Positions 29,275 to 49,460 of a stretch of 64,000 nt of DNA are shown in pieces. The position numbers and the translations under genes were made by a program. The stretch covers positions 992,001 to 1,056,000 of the forward strand of contig BRXU01000036.1 in the NCBI GenBank assembly GCA_030267565.1, in the 5' to 3' direction. How positions within the stretch are numbered: the first letter of the stretch is position 1; the number at the start of each line of letters is the position of its first letter. This DNA comes from Pleodorina starrii (Eukaryota > Chlorophyta > Chlorophyceae > Chlamydomonadales > Volvocaceae). Below the pieces are notes generated by a model. The model was not told where the DNA came from. It saw only the letters and a list, made by a program, of their open reading frames with translations, and made no database searches.

Positions 29275-32200
29275 TCACACGCCTGTCGCACCGCCGCCTT
29301 TCACCGCCGTCAACTCGTCACCGCCGCCACCGCCGCCGCCGTTGCTGTACAAGCCCTTGCCGTACACGTCCTCGCCGCCATAATCGCCGCCGCCGGCGGC
29401 CAGTCCGATGGAGGAGCTGTTGGGGTTGTACTTTTCAAAAAGGTGCTGCATCGCATGGGGGGTAGGATGCGAGAGTTACAATGAGGGACCACTAGGGTCC
29501 TGCGCTGGCTGGGGTAGCGTGGGACGCATACACGATAAGAGTGGCAGACAGATGCACGCGGGAGTGGCGGGGAAGGGACGTGAACACTCGATGATGGGCC
29601 ACCAACGGCTGACCTTGAAAAACAGCAACAGCATCCTAGGGCCGCAATAATAATGGGGTGGGCCTGAGGGGCTTCGTTATATTTTGGGGGGTCCCCCTCA
29701 TGCACGGACACTTTCGTCTGGTGACAGGCAGGGCAGCTGACTTAATTCAATCGGGAGCCGCCGAATCGGAGGGGCGACGGGCGGGAGCCAGGGACGGCGG
29801 CATGCGGTGTGCCGGTGGGGCCACCTTCCCGCGCCCGTTTCACCGCCCGCCTTGTGCGATGCGTAGCGGTATCACTGCTAATTGGACTCCGTCCTGGACG
29901 CCGCGCGCCCGTTGGATGCGCCGCTCACTAACAAACCGTCCTGGCCCCACACCAGAGTGCAACAAACCCCTCGGACACATCTAGGCGACAACGCAGGCCA
30001 GTGCGCCCACCCCAACCCACCAACCTACCCGCCAGCGCGCGATCTGGGCTGACCCCGCCCGACTGACTCGCTTCGTTACCGCCTCCAGAACCCTCCCTCC
30101 CGTGCATCGCTTCGTGCTGCTCCCTGCCGCGCCCGTCCGTCCGTCTGTGAGCGGTGGCTTCCCTCCTTATTACCCGCCTCCCCACCCTGCAAGCCTCTGC
30201 AGGCCATGCCTTGCCTTGCGCGCAAGCGGACGTTTCGGGCGCGGCAAAACGAACAGACCGCCCGTCTCCCTGGCGTCACTCGAACGGCAGTTAGTCCGGA
30301 CGCACGCGCCCCTGCCGCCGCGCAACTATCACCCGAGCATGCCCTGCCCTGCCTGATCAGGCAACCGCAATCCCCAAACACAACAAACCCCAGCAGCGGC
30401 CCCAACGCACTCACCCACCCGCACTCCCACCGCTGCCTAGCCGCCCAATCAAGGCCCGGCCCGGCCCCACCTACCCCCTGTATGCGCCACCCACCCACGC
30501 ACCTGCTCCTCCTCCAGCTGCCGCCTCCTCTTCATGGCCCTCACCACCAGGAAGATCGCCACACCTCCCAGGGTCGTGACGATGAGGATGGCCGCAACGG
30601 CGCCGCCCACGTTGCGCTCCTTGCGGCGGTGCTCCTGCTGCTGCTGCTCCCACGAGGGACTGTCCACGTCCACAACACCATCGGAGACGGCGCCGCTGCT
30701 GTCGCCGCCGCCGCCCGAGGGCGCCGCGAGCGGAGCAGAACGCACGCAGGTGGGCTGGAAGGGGCTGCGGGGGCCACGACGTCGCGGGGAAAGCCGAACC
30801 GAGCCGAGTGAACCTTTTGGATACCGGTATCATCAACGTGGTTGAAACAGCATTTGTCCGTGAGGGCGGCGGATAGACGTGGTAGGTGCCATGCGGACTG
30901 AGATCCGGGTATCTGAGATTAGGGTTGCACAGAGGGCTGTACGGGCGCAGGACGGGTGCATGGACATATGATGGGGGCGCTCGACGCGACGTTCCACTGC
31001 CGCTGTAACACGGCGGTTACAATACCGTGCAGATGCTTAGGGTTCAAATGCACGGCGCGCGGCGTCGCTTGCTTGGCGACCACCTCCTCGGCATCCCATC
31101 GCGCTCGCGGCGCTGGTCGCTGCTGGCCATCCACGCGGGCCGGGCCCCTGGTCTCACAAACCCAGATCCCAGTGCTCCAAAATCCGGACCGTTCAGGGAC
31201 CGAACACAGCTCCTGCTGAGTGCTTTCGTACTTCAATACACACACACACGCGCGCACGCACACACGCACACACACGGGGGGCACGCAGGCACCGCAGGTC
31301 ACCCGTAGTGCCCACGTAACGTAAATACGTAATCCATGCTGCCGCCGACATCTTCATTCATTCATGTACCTTACCTGAACGTTAGGTTGGCAGGGACCGG
31401 CACAATAACTCCGGCCTGAGGTGGCGGGAGCAGGGAACACGGGAAGAGGCAAGGAGAGGGGGGTGAGTGATGAGTGAGTCTTGTCGGGACGAAGGGCACG
31501 CAGGGGGAACCACCGATACTTGGGCACGTGCACAGCGGCCGACAGGCACGTGGCGACGACGTCGGAGGTCCCCATCCCGGCATGGGCCCCTGCTGGATTG
31601 GCGCTCAGCCTCCATTGCACGTTGCATGTCAACGCAACGCTCCCAACGGGAGGTCCCGCCGGAAGGCTCGACGGGAGTCGCAGACGCCACATCCCCCCGA
31701 ACCCCTGCCCGCGCGTGGCCCGGAACCCGAGCGTGTGAAGAACTTGGCAAGTAAGCCAAAACCAGCCTCTTCCTCTGTCTTGGCCTTTCAGGGTAGCAAA
31801 CGGCTTTGTGTGCCAACAAGGTGCGTGGGTGGCACGCAAATGTGAAACAAGCGGCGAAGCGGGCGCCGGCGCGCAGGCCCATATATAGCAGCTGGTGAGC
31901 GTTACGTTGCTGCGCGCACGCACGCACACCCCTCCCTCCCTCACGCTCCGCCGCCACGCATCGCCGTTTCCGCACCAGGCACATCTGCACGGTGAGTCGT
32001 TGCGGTATTATTATCCTTTTATCCTTAACACCCCACCCACCTTCACGGCCTCCTGTGCGGCGGCGGCCCCGTCGTCCGTTGCGGCGATCTGGTTGAGCAC
32101 ATCGTTGTTGGTGCAGGTCGCCAGTCCGGGCAGCCATGGGAGGCCCGTGCAGTCGGTGATGTTGTCATTGTACGGATAGTACGTCAGGAAGTTGAAGCAC

Positions 32201-35200
32201 TGCGGAGCGGCGGTAGGCAGTGGTAAGACGCGTTGGTGGTTAAGAGCCGAGGTGTGCGATGGATGTATGTGCGATGCCCGTTGGAGCCCCTATAAGAGCA
32301 CATAAGCGCGCACTCAGATGATGCGCTGTCCCCGCATATCCCGGCAGGTCGCTCGCGAGCATTGCCTGCAGCGTCTCTCATCATCTCTGTTGACGATTGA
32401 AGATTAGATAAGATTCGATTTTTTTTAGGTTAGTGAAGAGTGAAGAATAGCAAAGGAAGGCCAGGCAGGTGGTGGACACGCACGCCAGCCAGAGATCTGG
32501 GGCACTGCATACCGCATCGCGTGCCGGATGGGTGCTTGCTGCTTGGGTGGGTGGTAATAAGGTGCTCCTGGGCGCCGGACATGTATACGGAGAGACCGGA
32601 AAGCCCAGAAGGAGGCCCGATCGGCCCGGCGCTGGAGATAAAACGCGGCGGCAACCATCTTAACCATCTGCTGCCAACCGGGCAGATATCTCTCGTCTCC
32701 GCATCTCTCTCACCATCTCTTGGTATGACGCCAGTCCAAACTTGGTGACATTGGTGCGGCCGACGCCGGTGTAGGTGCACGTGGTGATGAGCAGGTCGCC
32801 CGGGAGCAGCTGCCGGGTGCCGGGCGGGATGCCGACGGGGCTCTGTACGGCGAACACACAAACACGCACACACAAATGGAAATACCCCACGGTAGGAGTA
32901 GTGTAGGACATGGGGTGAATGGAACGGTCGACCTGGCGGGCATGTCGTATCAGGGCATGTCACGAGCAGAAGCGTCCCCCCCAGAGCATGGTCCGAGCGC
33001 GCACGTTGGATGGCCACGGCCACAGGCTTCCCTCCTCCAGGACGGTAGGTGCAATGGTAGGTGCCACCTTAAACCAATCAAATGCGGCGGGAAGGCCAGA
33101 GCCGGTGGCAGCTGCGCCGAGCCATCTCCGCATTGCCGCACCGACGACACAAGCGAACCCAGGGAGGTGGGCGACTGCCTGCTGCCTGGGACGGTTAGAT
33201 TAACAGCCGGACCGCAACTGCCCCGCCCGTCGCAGCCGCCCCTCGCTACACACGACACACCCCGCCCCGCCCCGCCCCGCGCAGAGCTCTGCAGGACCTT
33301 CGTAATCGTCCCCTTACAGACCGCAACCATTCAAGACAGACCCAACATATATGGTCGTCCCGACCTAACGCCGAACCGACGACCAAGCCAGGACAACCCC
33401 GCTCCCGCTCCCGCTCCCGCCCCCGCTCCCGCTCCCGCTCCCGCCCCCGCTCCCGCTCCCGCTCCCGCCCCCGCCATGCCCCCTTCGCGCGCGTGTGCTT
33501 GCCTGGTAGTCGAAGCCGAAGTAATCTCTCGAGCCCAGTGGCGCCAACTCCACGCCGTTGCGCACGTGCCGGGTTACCATGCTCTTGCCCAGCTGGTGCA
33601 TGTGGTAAAACGACTCCACCAGAATCAACCCGCCCCCGGGCACCGGCCCCGTCCCCGCCGCCGAGCCCGCGCCCGCCCCCGCCGCCAGCTGCGCCGTGCA
33701 TGCGCCCGGACACACGTCCGGCAGCGTGGACCACGAAGCCGCGCCTGGCGGTACGGAAATGTTGTACGACCCAAGCGTCAGGACGCCCATGTCGTACTGC
33801 TTGAGCGTGGAGCTGTAGTGCAGGCGGAAGCCGGACGAGTCGATCTGTGTCGGGGGCGGAGGGCAGGGGGTGGGAATCAAGGGGATGCGGGTAGCTGCGG
33901 AGTAAGGCGGTGCCCCGATCACCTGCCAGCCATCCATCCATCGTCGTGGGCCGTCGTCAGCATCACCGTCAACCGTCGCGACGTCACGCTACGCCACACA
34001 GTCCACACATGCGCGCATTCACCCCCCTTCTCCGCTGCGGTATTTTCTTTTTACCCCCCTTCTGAGTGCCTAACCCCAATACCCCAATACTCCACTACCC
34101 CAACACCAAACCCATTCCCACCTGGCCCGCAACGCCCTGTAGGTTGGTGTAGTGGATCTGAGGGGACACCAACAGGGGGGGCAACAACAGCAGCGAGGGT
34201 CAGAATCTCAGGAACAACAACAGGAGTCAGGAACGGCAAGGGTCAGGAAACAGCTACTTAACCAGACACTTAACGAGCAGCGCGAACTTAACCAGGACCG
34301 CCATCCAACGCCCAGCAGGGAGGAAGGAGCTGCGCCGGCACCGGGCCTTGATTGCCTCGCCCGGTTGCCCGCGCTCGGTCGCTCGATCTCGGTCTCGGTC
34401 TCGGTCTCGGGCTGCCGACCGCGGGCCTGATCCAGCAGCTGTTAGCGACAGCCCGTCCCACCGCTCAGCCATACGTCACTTGACACAAACCGCAAGACCC
34501 CCACCACCATGTAAGACACACACACATGCAAACAAGCCGTCCGGCGGGGCGGGGCGCCAATGGCGACGCCAGAGGTGCCTCATCTCTAGGGTACTCGGGC
34601 ACGAAGTGGGTTTGTTTTCCTGCTTTAAAGGACTTCCGTCAACCTGCAACACTCGACGAGACCCCTGGCCCAAGATGACCTCGTTTCCCGCTTCCCTTCT
34701 GTATGTGCTCATCCGAATGCCGTACCGTACCGTGCGACGTTGCGCCGGAAACCTCCTCCCAACCCACTCAACCCACCCACCCACCCACGCCGCGCAAGCG
34801 CCAACACCTACACACCTGCAGCGCGAGATACTTGATGCGCGTGCCGGCACCGAAAGCCAGGGCTGCTGCCGCGGGCGCATCCACCTTGTCGACACCTGGG
34901 GAAAGGCAGATGGTGGGCGGGTGTAGGCGGATAGCCGGATTGGCGCATGGGTGGGGCACGAGCCGAAGGTGCGTTGCGGTGGGGACGTTTTGCGGCGGCC
35001 GCCATACCGTACATCCGCCTTTGTCGGCCTCCCTTCGGCCCTCAAGGGCCCTCAAGACTCCAAGCTTTCATAAATTGCCCCCCTCCCCTTTCCGAGCAAG
35101 GTTTTGGGCATCAGTGCAGCGGCGTGCAAATGGAACGGTTCAGCACGGCAGACGGCACCTGTATTTGCCGGTCCCGAGGGAACAGAGCAGGCAGAGCAGG

Positions 35201-37653
35201 AAGCACCGTAAGGCCGTGTTAGCCGGTGTGGCGCAGATTAATCAAGGAGGCGTGAGCGGGTCCGCCGCGGCGCGCAGCGCCATCGGGAGGTCCCTGCCGC
35301 GTTAGGCAGCCTCCGCGGTCTTGGCCGCGCCAAGGAAGCCACGCGCAGGAAGGGCAGGACAGGGCGGCACACGCGACGGCCGTGGGCGCCATCGGGCTTG
35401 GGCATCGGCGTCCGCCGTTGGCTGCTGGTGCCGGGCCCAAACCAACAGCTGGGTCGAGTAGCACCCAGGGCGCTGGTCGGCAGCTGGGCCGGCTTCGGCG
35501 CGTTCCTAAGCCAACGGACTGGATCAACGACCGACTGAGTAACGACCAACCATGCAACGTCTGATGCCCGTTCGGCGGACGGACCTCGACAATGCATTGT
35601 CCGCAGCCGACATCCCCACATCACGTCCGTGCGCCGTCTCGATCTGCAAATCAGCAAATCAATCCTCCCGCCAACTTTACCCCGACCCGAACCCGAACCC
35701 GAACACAAACCCGCACCCGTTTTACCCCGACTCGAACGTCCGCTGTCCGCCCCTCCCCCAGCTGCGGTTTTATCTTTACCATCCTCACCCCCGCCACCGC
35801 GCCTCCACATCATTCCACTACCTCTCCCTCATCCCCTCCCTGGAGGACTCCCTCCGCCCCTCTCCGGACCCACCTGGAGCCCAGCCCATGTAGAAGTCCT
35901 CGCACTCCATGTACTGCAGACAGTCGTACGGCTGGCCGAGTGCCGTACTGGGCGGCGCGTCGCCGCGGCACGCGTACGCGACGAAGTGGTGCACGAGCGG
36001 CGAGTCGTCAATGAGCGGCTCGTAGGAGTAGACGTGGTACTTGGAGTCAGAGGGGAGGGCCAGGTTGACGCACTGGATGGGCGAGCGAGCGCGAAGTGGG
36101 AGGGGAGAGGAGGGGAGGGCGGGGGTGAAAGATGCGTCTTTGGCTCTGATTGCAGCAACCAGCAACTCTGGAGGAGGGAAGAGGAGGGGCGCACGAGCAT
36201 GCTGCTCGACCCGCGCTCCTGAAACCGCCCAAACCCCTAAAACTCCAAACCTCGCCGTACTCCGCCCTGGGATCGCATCCGACCCTTCGCTGCAGAGGAG
36301 CAGACGCTGCGCTCGCCAGGTCAACGCAGACAGGTCAACGTTCCGTATCCTGCCGTACTTCCGTACTTCCGTACGTACGTACATACGTACTTCCGTACGT
36401 ACCTGGTAGGTGGTTGGCGCCGTGGGCACCGAGAACGCGGGCATGCGAAGCTCCAGGGTCTGAGGAAGGCAGAAGCGGGAAGCGGGTGCGGAAAGAGGTA
36501 AAAGCGGGTGTGGATCGCAAGCGGCACGGTGGCAATTGGGGGGATGAGGTGCGGGAGGGGCCAAGTGCGAGGATGGCGAAGGCGCAAACCTAAACCCGGA
36601 CTCAACCACAGCCCCACCGCTCAATCGGCCGCCCACTGATGTGACACGCATGGTGCCACACCAACCTGCCTACATTACTGATGGCTCGTGCGCCCCTGAC
36701 ACCTCGCTCCCTCCTTTCCCCGCGGGGAAGGGATCCACCCCGTCCCGCATACTTCCACCAGACGGCACCGACCCAGATCAGCACCGACCCAGATCAGCAA
36801 CGACCCAGATCAGCAACGACCCAGATCAGCAACGACCCAAATAAGATCGGAGTCGGACCAGATCGGACCAGATCAGATCACGTCAAACTGGATGGTGCGC
36901 AGAGGTCACACCGGCGTCAAACTTTACCTGCAACGGCGGGGTTTGTCCCCCGGCACTCGCGGCGGTTGCGTTTGGCAGGAAGATGACTTCGGCCTCGCCC
37001 CGGTTGGAAGTGCCGTGGTATCCAAAAGACCCCTTGCCGTACGCGTATACGACGGTTTGTCGCGTGTCGTTCAGCACGGCAACGTCCTGGCCGGCGGGGT
37101 CGCAGGAGACCAGAGGGCGCCGCATCGCCACAAGCGTGTTGCCGTTGGCATTGTCATGGACCTGACGGGACATGTAGACCAGCGCCACGTCTTGCTGGGT
37201 GTCCAACTGCGGGAAGCTGAAGTCCGTTGACCAGTAGTCTGCAGCCGTCCACTGACGAGCGGCGACGTTGTGCGCCGCGACAGCAAGGTCGGCACCCAGC
37301 ATTCCCCCCTCGGAGATCCCAAGACCGACCCAGTCCCAGACTGGTGGAGTGCGAAGGAGAAGCGAAGGGAAGGTGCACGGTGGGCATGAGATGGGGACGA
37401 CGGTTGGGCTCGGCGTCGGGCCGCTCTTGCCGTCTGGCTATGCAAGCATCTCACCTCCATCTACGTCTGCAGCCCATGTGATGGTTCCATTCTGAACCGC
37501 CCAGTGCAGTGATACGTTGGGCGAGAGCTGAGCGCATGATGGGTATTTGTCCCGACTGAAATTAACGAAGCATCGCGATGCAACACAGGAATGCAAAAAT
37601 GATAGGGCGATTGTCGCGGCGAGCACTGCCCAGCCTGCACTGCTGTGGGGCAT
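29275..37653 (-). CDS. DOMON / copper type II ascorbate-dependent monooxygenase, membrane-anchored (dopamine beta-hydroxylase/MOXD1-like)
   Basis: Predicted 695 aa, 12 exons: 37653-37455, 37340-36928, 36459-36403, 36072-35874, 34895-34816, 34157-34122, 33844-33503, 32842-32714, 32199-32041, 31415-31375, 30764-30503, 29445-29275. All joins keep phase and use GT-AG except the GC donor after exon 7. Signal peptide 1-26 (WAVLAATIALSFLHSCVAS). DOMON domain about 45-190 (VWDWVGLGIS, YHGTSNRGE). Copper monooxygenase N-domain with His251-His252 (VHHFVAYAC) and His318 (QIHYTN). C-domain with His409/His411 (HMHQLGKSM) and Met485 (QEMCFNFLTYYP). A membrane helix at about 604-628 is followed by RAMKRRR and a Gly-rich tail. 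These enzymes hydroxylate a C-H bond using O2 and ascorbate; all six copper ligands are kept, so activity is likely. The substrate is unknown. Topology suggests a lumenal or extracellular catalytic part. Confidence 0.9.
34028..34063 (-). repeat. Dispersed intronic repeat, copy in monooxygenase intron 6
   Basis: The minus strand reads GTAAAAAGAAAATACCGCAG followed by CGGAGAAGG, matching copies in the kinase introns (see 40624, 40967, 44656, 45494). Here it is in gene-sense orientation; in the kinase introns it is antisense. Confidence 0.65.
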
Positions 37654-40333
37654 CGTGTTCCCAATTTTAAGGCTAACAGGCAAATAGCTACAAAGTCAGG
37701 TGCGCACTAATTCGTGGCAGGTTAATTGCTCCTCGCACGTCAAGCCATATGCCTCTTAGCAGTAGGCTCTAGAGTCTACACCGCCTGGGCCTGGGCACGG
37801 AAGCTGCGTAAAGCGGTTGGTCAGTCTGCATGACGCCCTGCCAGCCACTTGTATGTATTACGGTACACCGCATATGCGTTAGGCACAGCAGGTTCTAATT
37901 TCTCTTTGTGTAAGCTTCAGACGAATCGAGATTGGCGTTACCAGTACGGTACGGTAATGAAATGACGGCAATGTGGATTCATGGGCTTGATTCAGTGCAT
38001 CGCAATGCCAGAACATGCTCCAGAATCAAATTTAGCGCTGGTGTGACAGCGCAATCGATTACGAACATGGGTGAACCCGCAGCATTGTACGAAAATGACA
38101 AACTTGCAACTGAAATCAAGCTCGACCGTCTTTCGTAAAGTTGCGGACTTGCGGTGTTCGTAGGGCCAAATCTTCAGGCCGGGCGAATGTCAATCGAGTT
38201 CAGCTGCAGCAGACAGCGAACCAAGCAAGGTCAAGAGGGCACAGCGGAGGAAATCGATCTGAAACACAGCGGCTGCCCAGATTGACTCGTCCAACGAAGC
38301 CACTGAAGTTCAGTTGCAGCCCAACAGTATACCTCAACAGATGATCAACTAGGGTCCTCGGGCTATGGCGCCTCGTTCCGCAATCACTGGCGGTCCCAAT
38401 CCTGGGCCCTGTGGTCAAGTGTGGCGCTCGCCCGCTGCTCGTCACGCTTGTTGGTCCACCCGGGGGCCGCAACTCGTTCCCCTCTGCCCACAGCTGAGCA
38501 CCACAAACTGAACCAACAAGCCATCAGATCTGTAAATCAGGATTGGCAGAGCATTCAGCTGCTCCCAAGCCTTTGCTCGCCTGTATGACTTCTGCCGCGA
38601 TCCCAAACTGATTTGGGATGCCGTCGACGATACCAACCACGACCTGCTACAAACCGCTACCCCAACCAAACACAACCAACCAGCGCCATCTCCACAATCT
38701 CCGCTGCACACAGGCAGGCAGGTGGCCCCCAAAAGGATGAATCGGTTGACAGTTAACCAACCCAGAAGATCGCCGACCGGCGCAAAGGCCCCCATGTAAC
38801 CACCTGTATGTCCCCAGCCAGCCACAGCACCAGCCTCACCATCAGCCGCCTTCAGGTCACCCATTCATCCGAACCGCTCTCGCAGCCCCCAACCCTCCTG
38901 CGCAGCGCCCCGCCGCCCCCCGGGCGACCCCCCCAACCCCCTACTGTAGGAGTGAAGGTCCAGTCGACTCCAAATACTGCCCTCCAAGCTCCCACAGAAG
39001 CCTGCCCGTGCCTGCCTCAGCTCGTCAGCTCACCAGCACTTCAGCTCGTCAGCACCAGCACTTCAGCTCACCAGCACTTCAACGCTTCAGCAGCTAGCTC
39101 CAATACGCATACCGGGATGGAAAGGCTGCTCATGGTCTCGTCCTGTCGCCACTCACGCAGCCGCAAATGGCGCCACCCGGGTACGACACGAGTACCGTAC
39201 TACGGTCAAATACGACATCACGCATCACCTCACGCGCAACGGCGACGGGCCGTACCCCTTTAATGCCATATTACCACTTCACAACACTTTCCGTGCGCTT
39301 GGTAAAGGCAAAAGTGTTATGCCTGCTTCGACACTCGCTTCGACCTTCTCACATACACCTCAAGTCTCAACACATCTGGAAGCTGAAACAGCAGCAGACC
39401 CCAGGACGTGAGCAGCAGACCCCAGCAGCAGCCCCCATACGATTAGGCGATCGCGGGGGGGGGGGGGTATCCACGTATAGGCCAGAGCCCGTGAAGTTAA
39501 GTAACAGAAGAAGGCCGTCTCGCGATCGCGGTCGCGCGCGGGGGGCGGGGGGCCGACCCGCCACCAACTCAGGCGCCCAGCCGCGCAGCCACTCGCTGCA
39601 TCTCCATCTCCTGGCTCCAGGGAGGGGGCGGGGGGCTCTCGATGCCCCCAAAAAACACATCCCGCCCAACAAACTGCAAGGTGCCCTCAGGTACCCTGTT
39701 GCCGCTGCCGCTGCCGCTGCCGCCGCTGCCTCCAGAGCAAACACATAAGACAGCTACAAAGCGCAACAACCGCTCATTGAGGCTCATACGGATAGCTGAT
39801 TATTGGAATGCTGCGAGCCCACACACACACGCGCAAACGTGTGCATCCACGTACCATACGTAGCGTATGCATACATATACCGATACCGGTAACCCAATAA
39901 TAATCTGCCGGCTCCCGAAATCACTTCCGCTCGCTGGCTGGCTGGCTCGCCGGCTCGCTATGGGCAGCTGTGGGCTATATGGCCCAATCGGCCGCGCCGC
40001 CACCCAATCGCCGCCACCCAATCGCCGCCTCCCAATCGCCGCCACCCAATCGCCGCCACAAGTCCCTCCCCCCCTGATTCGGCCTCTCCTCGCCTCACCT
40101 CATTCTGCTGCCGCTATGGCAAGCGGACTGGGAAGCATAAGCTAACTGGGAGGAGGCATGTCATACCATATCATACTGGGAAGCATAAGCTGACTGGGAG
40201 GAGTCATATCATACCATATCATACTCATCCGGTCACGTCCGGTCACACTCGGTCATGGGGCCATAAGCAGGAAAGCAGCTCCTGCAATCTCGCTGCCAGC
40301 AGCCCCCCTGCCCGCCTGCCCGCCTGCCTCCTC
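37654..40333. other. Intergenic stretch between monooxygenase and kinase genes
   Basis: No gene could be supported. It has a G-tract at 39456-39468, a (GCCGCT)n run at 39703-39730, a run of CCAATCGCCGCC units at 40008-40060, and a direct repeat of about 47 bp at 40128-40226 (two copies starting CTGGGAAGCATAAGCT). Confidence 0.45.
40128..40226 (+). repeat. Direct repeat, two ~47-bp units
   Basis: Two adjacent units, each CTGGGAAGCATAAGCT...GGGAGGAG...TCATACCATATCATA, differing by a few bases, just downstream of the kinase stop codon. Confidence 0.75.
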
Positions 40334-47094
<6,761 letters not shown>

Positions 47095-47277
47095 CTCCAA
47101 AGTATATGGCGTTTAAGGCTTGGGCCCCGCAAGAGGGTCAGGCGGTAGTGCGTATGTCATGTGTCACAGTAAGCAGCTACGTTTTCAAAATCAAAAACTT
47201 CTCCCGAAGATTGACATTTTATAAGTGTCACGGAAGTAAATAGCTCGCCTTAGGGGCGGACTTCTACTTTGGAAAGG

Positions 47278-47553
47278 CTAGAGGGTATGGTATACTGTGA
47301 CTGGCGACGCTGAAAACACCGCTTTGACAGGAGTCCTTAGTATATAAATGTAGGTGTGCTGAAAGGGTACTTCGGCTGGCTTATGGCGCATGAAGAGAAC
47401 TTGAGCAGGTACAACGTTCATTTGTAATGCTCGTACAACATTCATTCGCCGTGTCGTTGCTGTTACGCCTAGCTTGTCGAGCTCATCAAAAACTATAATG
47501 CAAGGCTTGGTGAGGATGTGACACACCGAGTTTTCACGTGCTGCACAGTACAA
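47278..47553 (-). pseudogene. Possible AAA+ ATPase fragment
   Basis: An open frame contains HILTKPCIIVFDELDKLG, which resembles a Walker B strand and the residues after it in AAA+ ATPases. No Walker A or sensor motifs were found nearby, and an internal duplication (MNVVRALQ / MNVVPAQ) follows. It may be one exon of a gene with the rest lost, or a chance match. The kinase promoter should lie in the same interval. Confidence 0.25.
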
Positions 47554-48229
47554 GGTTTGTAATCAAGAAAACAAAAGCTCCAGCTGTGAGCCGGACGGCC
47601 CCTCAGCGGCTTCAACCCGATATGATGTTTCCCATCATTGCAGATGAGTGCTTAAGCTTCAATGCTCATCGCTCCGTACCGGACTAACATAGTTTGGTGT
47701 CCTGCGACCCGCCGTGGTTCTCGCCCCAAATGTTTTCTGGAGCTAGTTTACCACCCAACGACACCGCTCGGCGGAAACACGGTCGTACCCCGTGCCCAGT
47801 GCAGGCTTCAGCCCACGGCCCTAAGCCTGGTGTGGGCCAAGTCTTGCCTTGCCCTACTGTCTCCACGCCGCGACTGCCAGTTACCCCCTCTAGCTCCAGC
47901 CCACGAGCCTCGAGGGGACCTGCTACCGCTCCTGCCTCTTATCGGCCGCCCGGTGTGCCGGTCCGTGGAGCCCGCCTCCAGCATCTTGGGCTTCCGTAAC
48001 CCGTGCCATTGCGCCTTCTAGGACCCTTGCCACTTCGCCAACCGCTTCTGCTTCCGGGGGTGCCGGCTCTCTGCCTGCTCTCCACTTCGCCCATCGCCGC
48101 CGCCCATCGCCCGGGCCCCTGCCTCCTGACCGCTGGCATTCCTCCTCGGCCCTTGCCCCGACTCCCGGCACCCGCTTTCACCGCAAGATGTGCAGCGGCT
48201 CCACTGCGTGCTTGGGGCCATGGGCCCAC

Positions 48230-49460
48230 GGGGCTTCGCATTGGACCTGCGGCTCTGGCCGGAACCCCTCCGGCTATATCGGCCTCCTCTCCCTGACTGG
48301 CAAGCGGGCCAGCAGGGTTCACCACCAGCGTGGGCACACCGGCGCGATGAGTGCACCGTCCAGCCGGTCGTCCTCTCTCTTGCCCACCACCCGTCTCATC
48401 ACCGTGAAACGACGGGTTGATGTACAGGATGCCCCGCGGCCCCAGTCCCCCAGTGCTGCACGAAAGCGTCAGTAGTCAGGCGTGTGGGCTCCCCGAACGG
48501 CGAAGAACCTGCCGGGCAGCTTGGTGAAGCTCTCGTCTGCAGACATCCGGCAGCACCGGCCTCGGCCCGCCAGGCAGCCCTTGCTCCACAGGCTGCGGTG
48601 GACCCCGCCGTCTAGGCACCACTGTGAGCCATACTTGTGCTGAGGCCAGGTGTTGGCCAGCTGCTGCAGCCCCGGGTCTAGGCCCGCGCACAGCTGATAC
48701 TGCTCGTCCACCCACACCAGGTGCATGCCCTTCATGCCCAGTACAGCGGACATCGCCGGCGTCCGTAAGGTATTGCAGCAGCCTTCCCACCAGCAGGTGA
48801 GGCCGGTGTACCCGCAGTCACTCCCCGCCAACGCCACCGTCCGCAGCTGGACATCTCGCCACACTGCACACCTGCCGTCCGGCTCGCCTCGCCCGGGCCC
48901 AGCTCGGCCTGGGGCAGCAGCGCCGTGTATGCCCTGTCCGCCGCGTTCTCCGCCACCCATCGGATCAGCGCCGGCCCGCATTGCCATTCGTGTGGTGCAG
49001 CAGCTCGACGAACATGCGTGCCCGCGCCGGAAACGTGTCGGGATCCCCAACTGCCGTGTCTCCACCAGCGCTTGTCCCACCACCCTCACATGCAAAAGGG
49101 GGCCCATGGACACGGCCAGGCTCAGGGCCATGATGTGGCCTGTCAGGCTCGCGACTTCACGGGCGGTGACCGCCGCTCGGCCTGCCGCTTGTAGGCGCAC
49201 GGCTGTCTCCTCCAGTTGCCGTACCTTGTTGCGTGGCACGACAAACACCACCCGCTCGGTGTCCACGCACGAGGCGGCCCGGAAGGCAGACACTCGGTGT
49301 TGGGTGCAGCTGGCACTTCTCGAGGCTCAGGGTGGTGTCCGGGGCGTCACAATGGCGCCACCCAGGTGCTGCACTGCGGCCAGCGTCCGTGCGGCGACAC
49401 TGCAGACGTCGGTCAGATAGGACCAGTCCACATCCCGCTGCTGTAGCGCCCCTAGCGGAT
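48230..49460 (-). pseudogene. Decayed DIRS-type retroelement (RT/RNase H and methyltransferase-like parts)
   Basis: The minus strand contains, in more than one frame, LSLEKCQLHPT, then VDTERVVFVVPRNKVRQLEE, TAREVASLTGHIMALSLAVS, ALVETR, then RNase H-like sequence ending PGRFFAVRG. Further on come DAFVQHWG, GILYINPSFH and RLDGALIAPVCPRWW. This order (RT connection, RNase H, then a Dam-like domain with an NP[PS]F motif) matches DIRS-like elements. Frameshifts near 49320, 49000 and 48400 and an in-frame stop near 48469 show it is dead. No tyrosine recombinase was recognised. Family assignment is by remembered motifs. Confidence 0.5.

Noticed and set aside
47662..48475. Plus-strand Pro/Leu-rich open frames
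   Set aside because: They are opposite or adjacent to the minus-strand DIRS relic and have no recognisable domain or start context.
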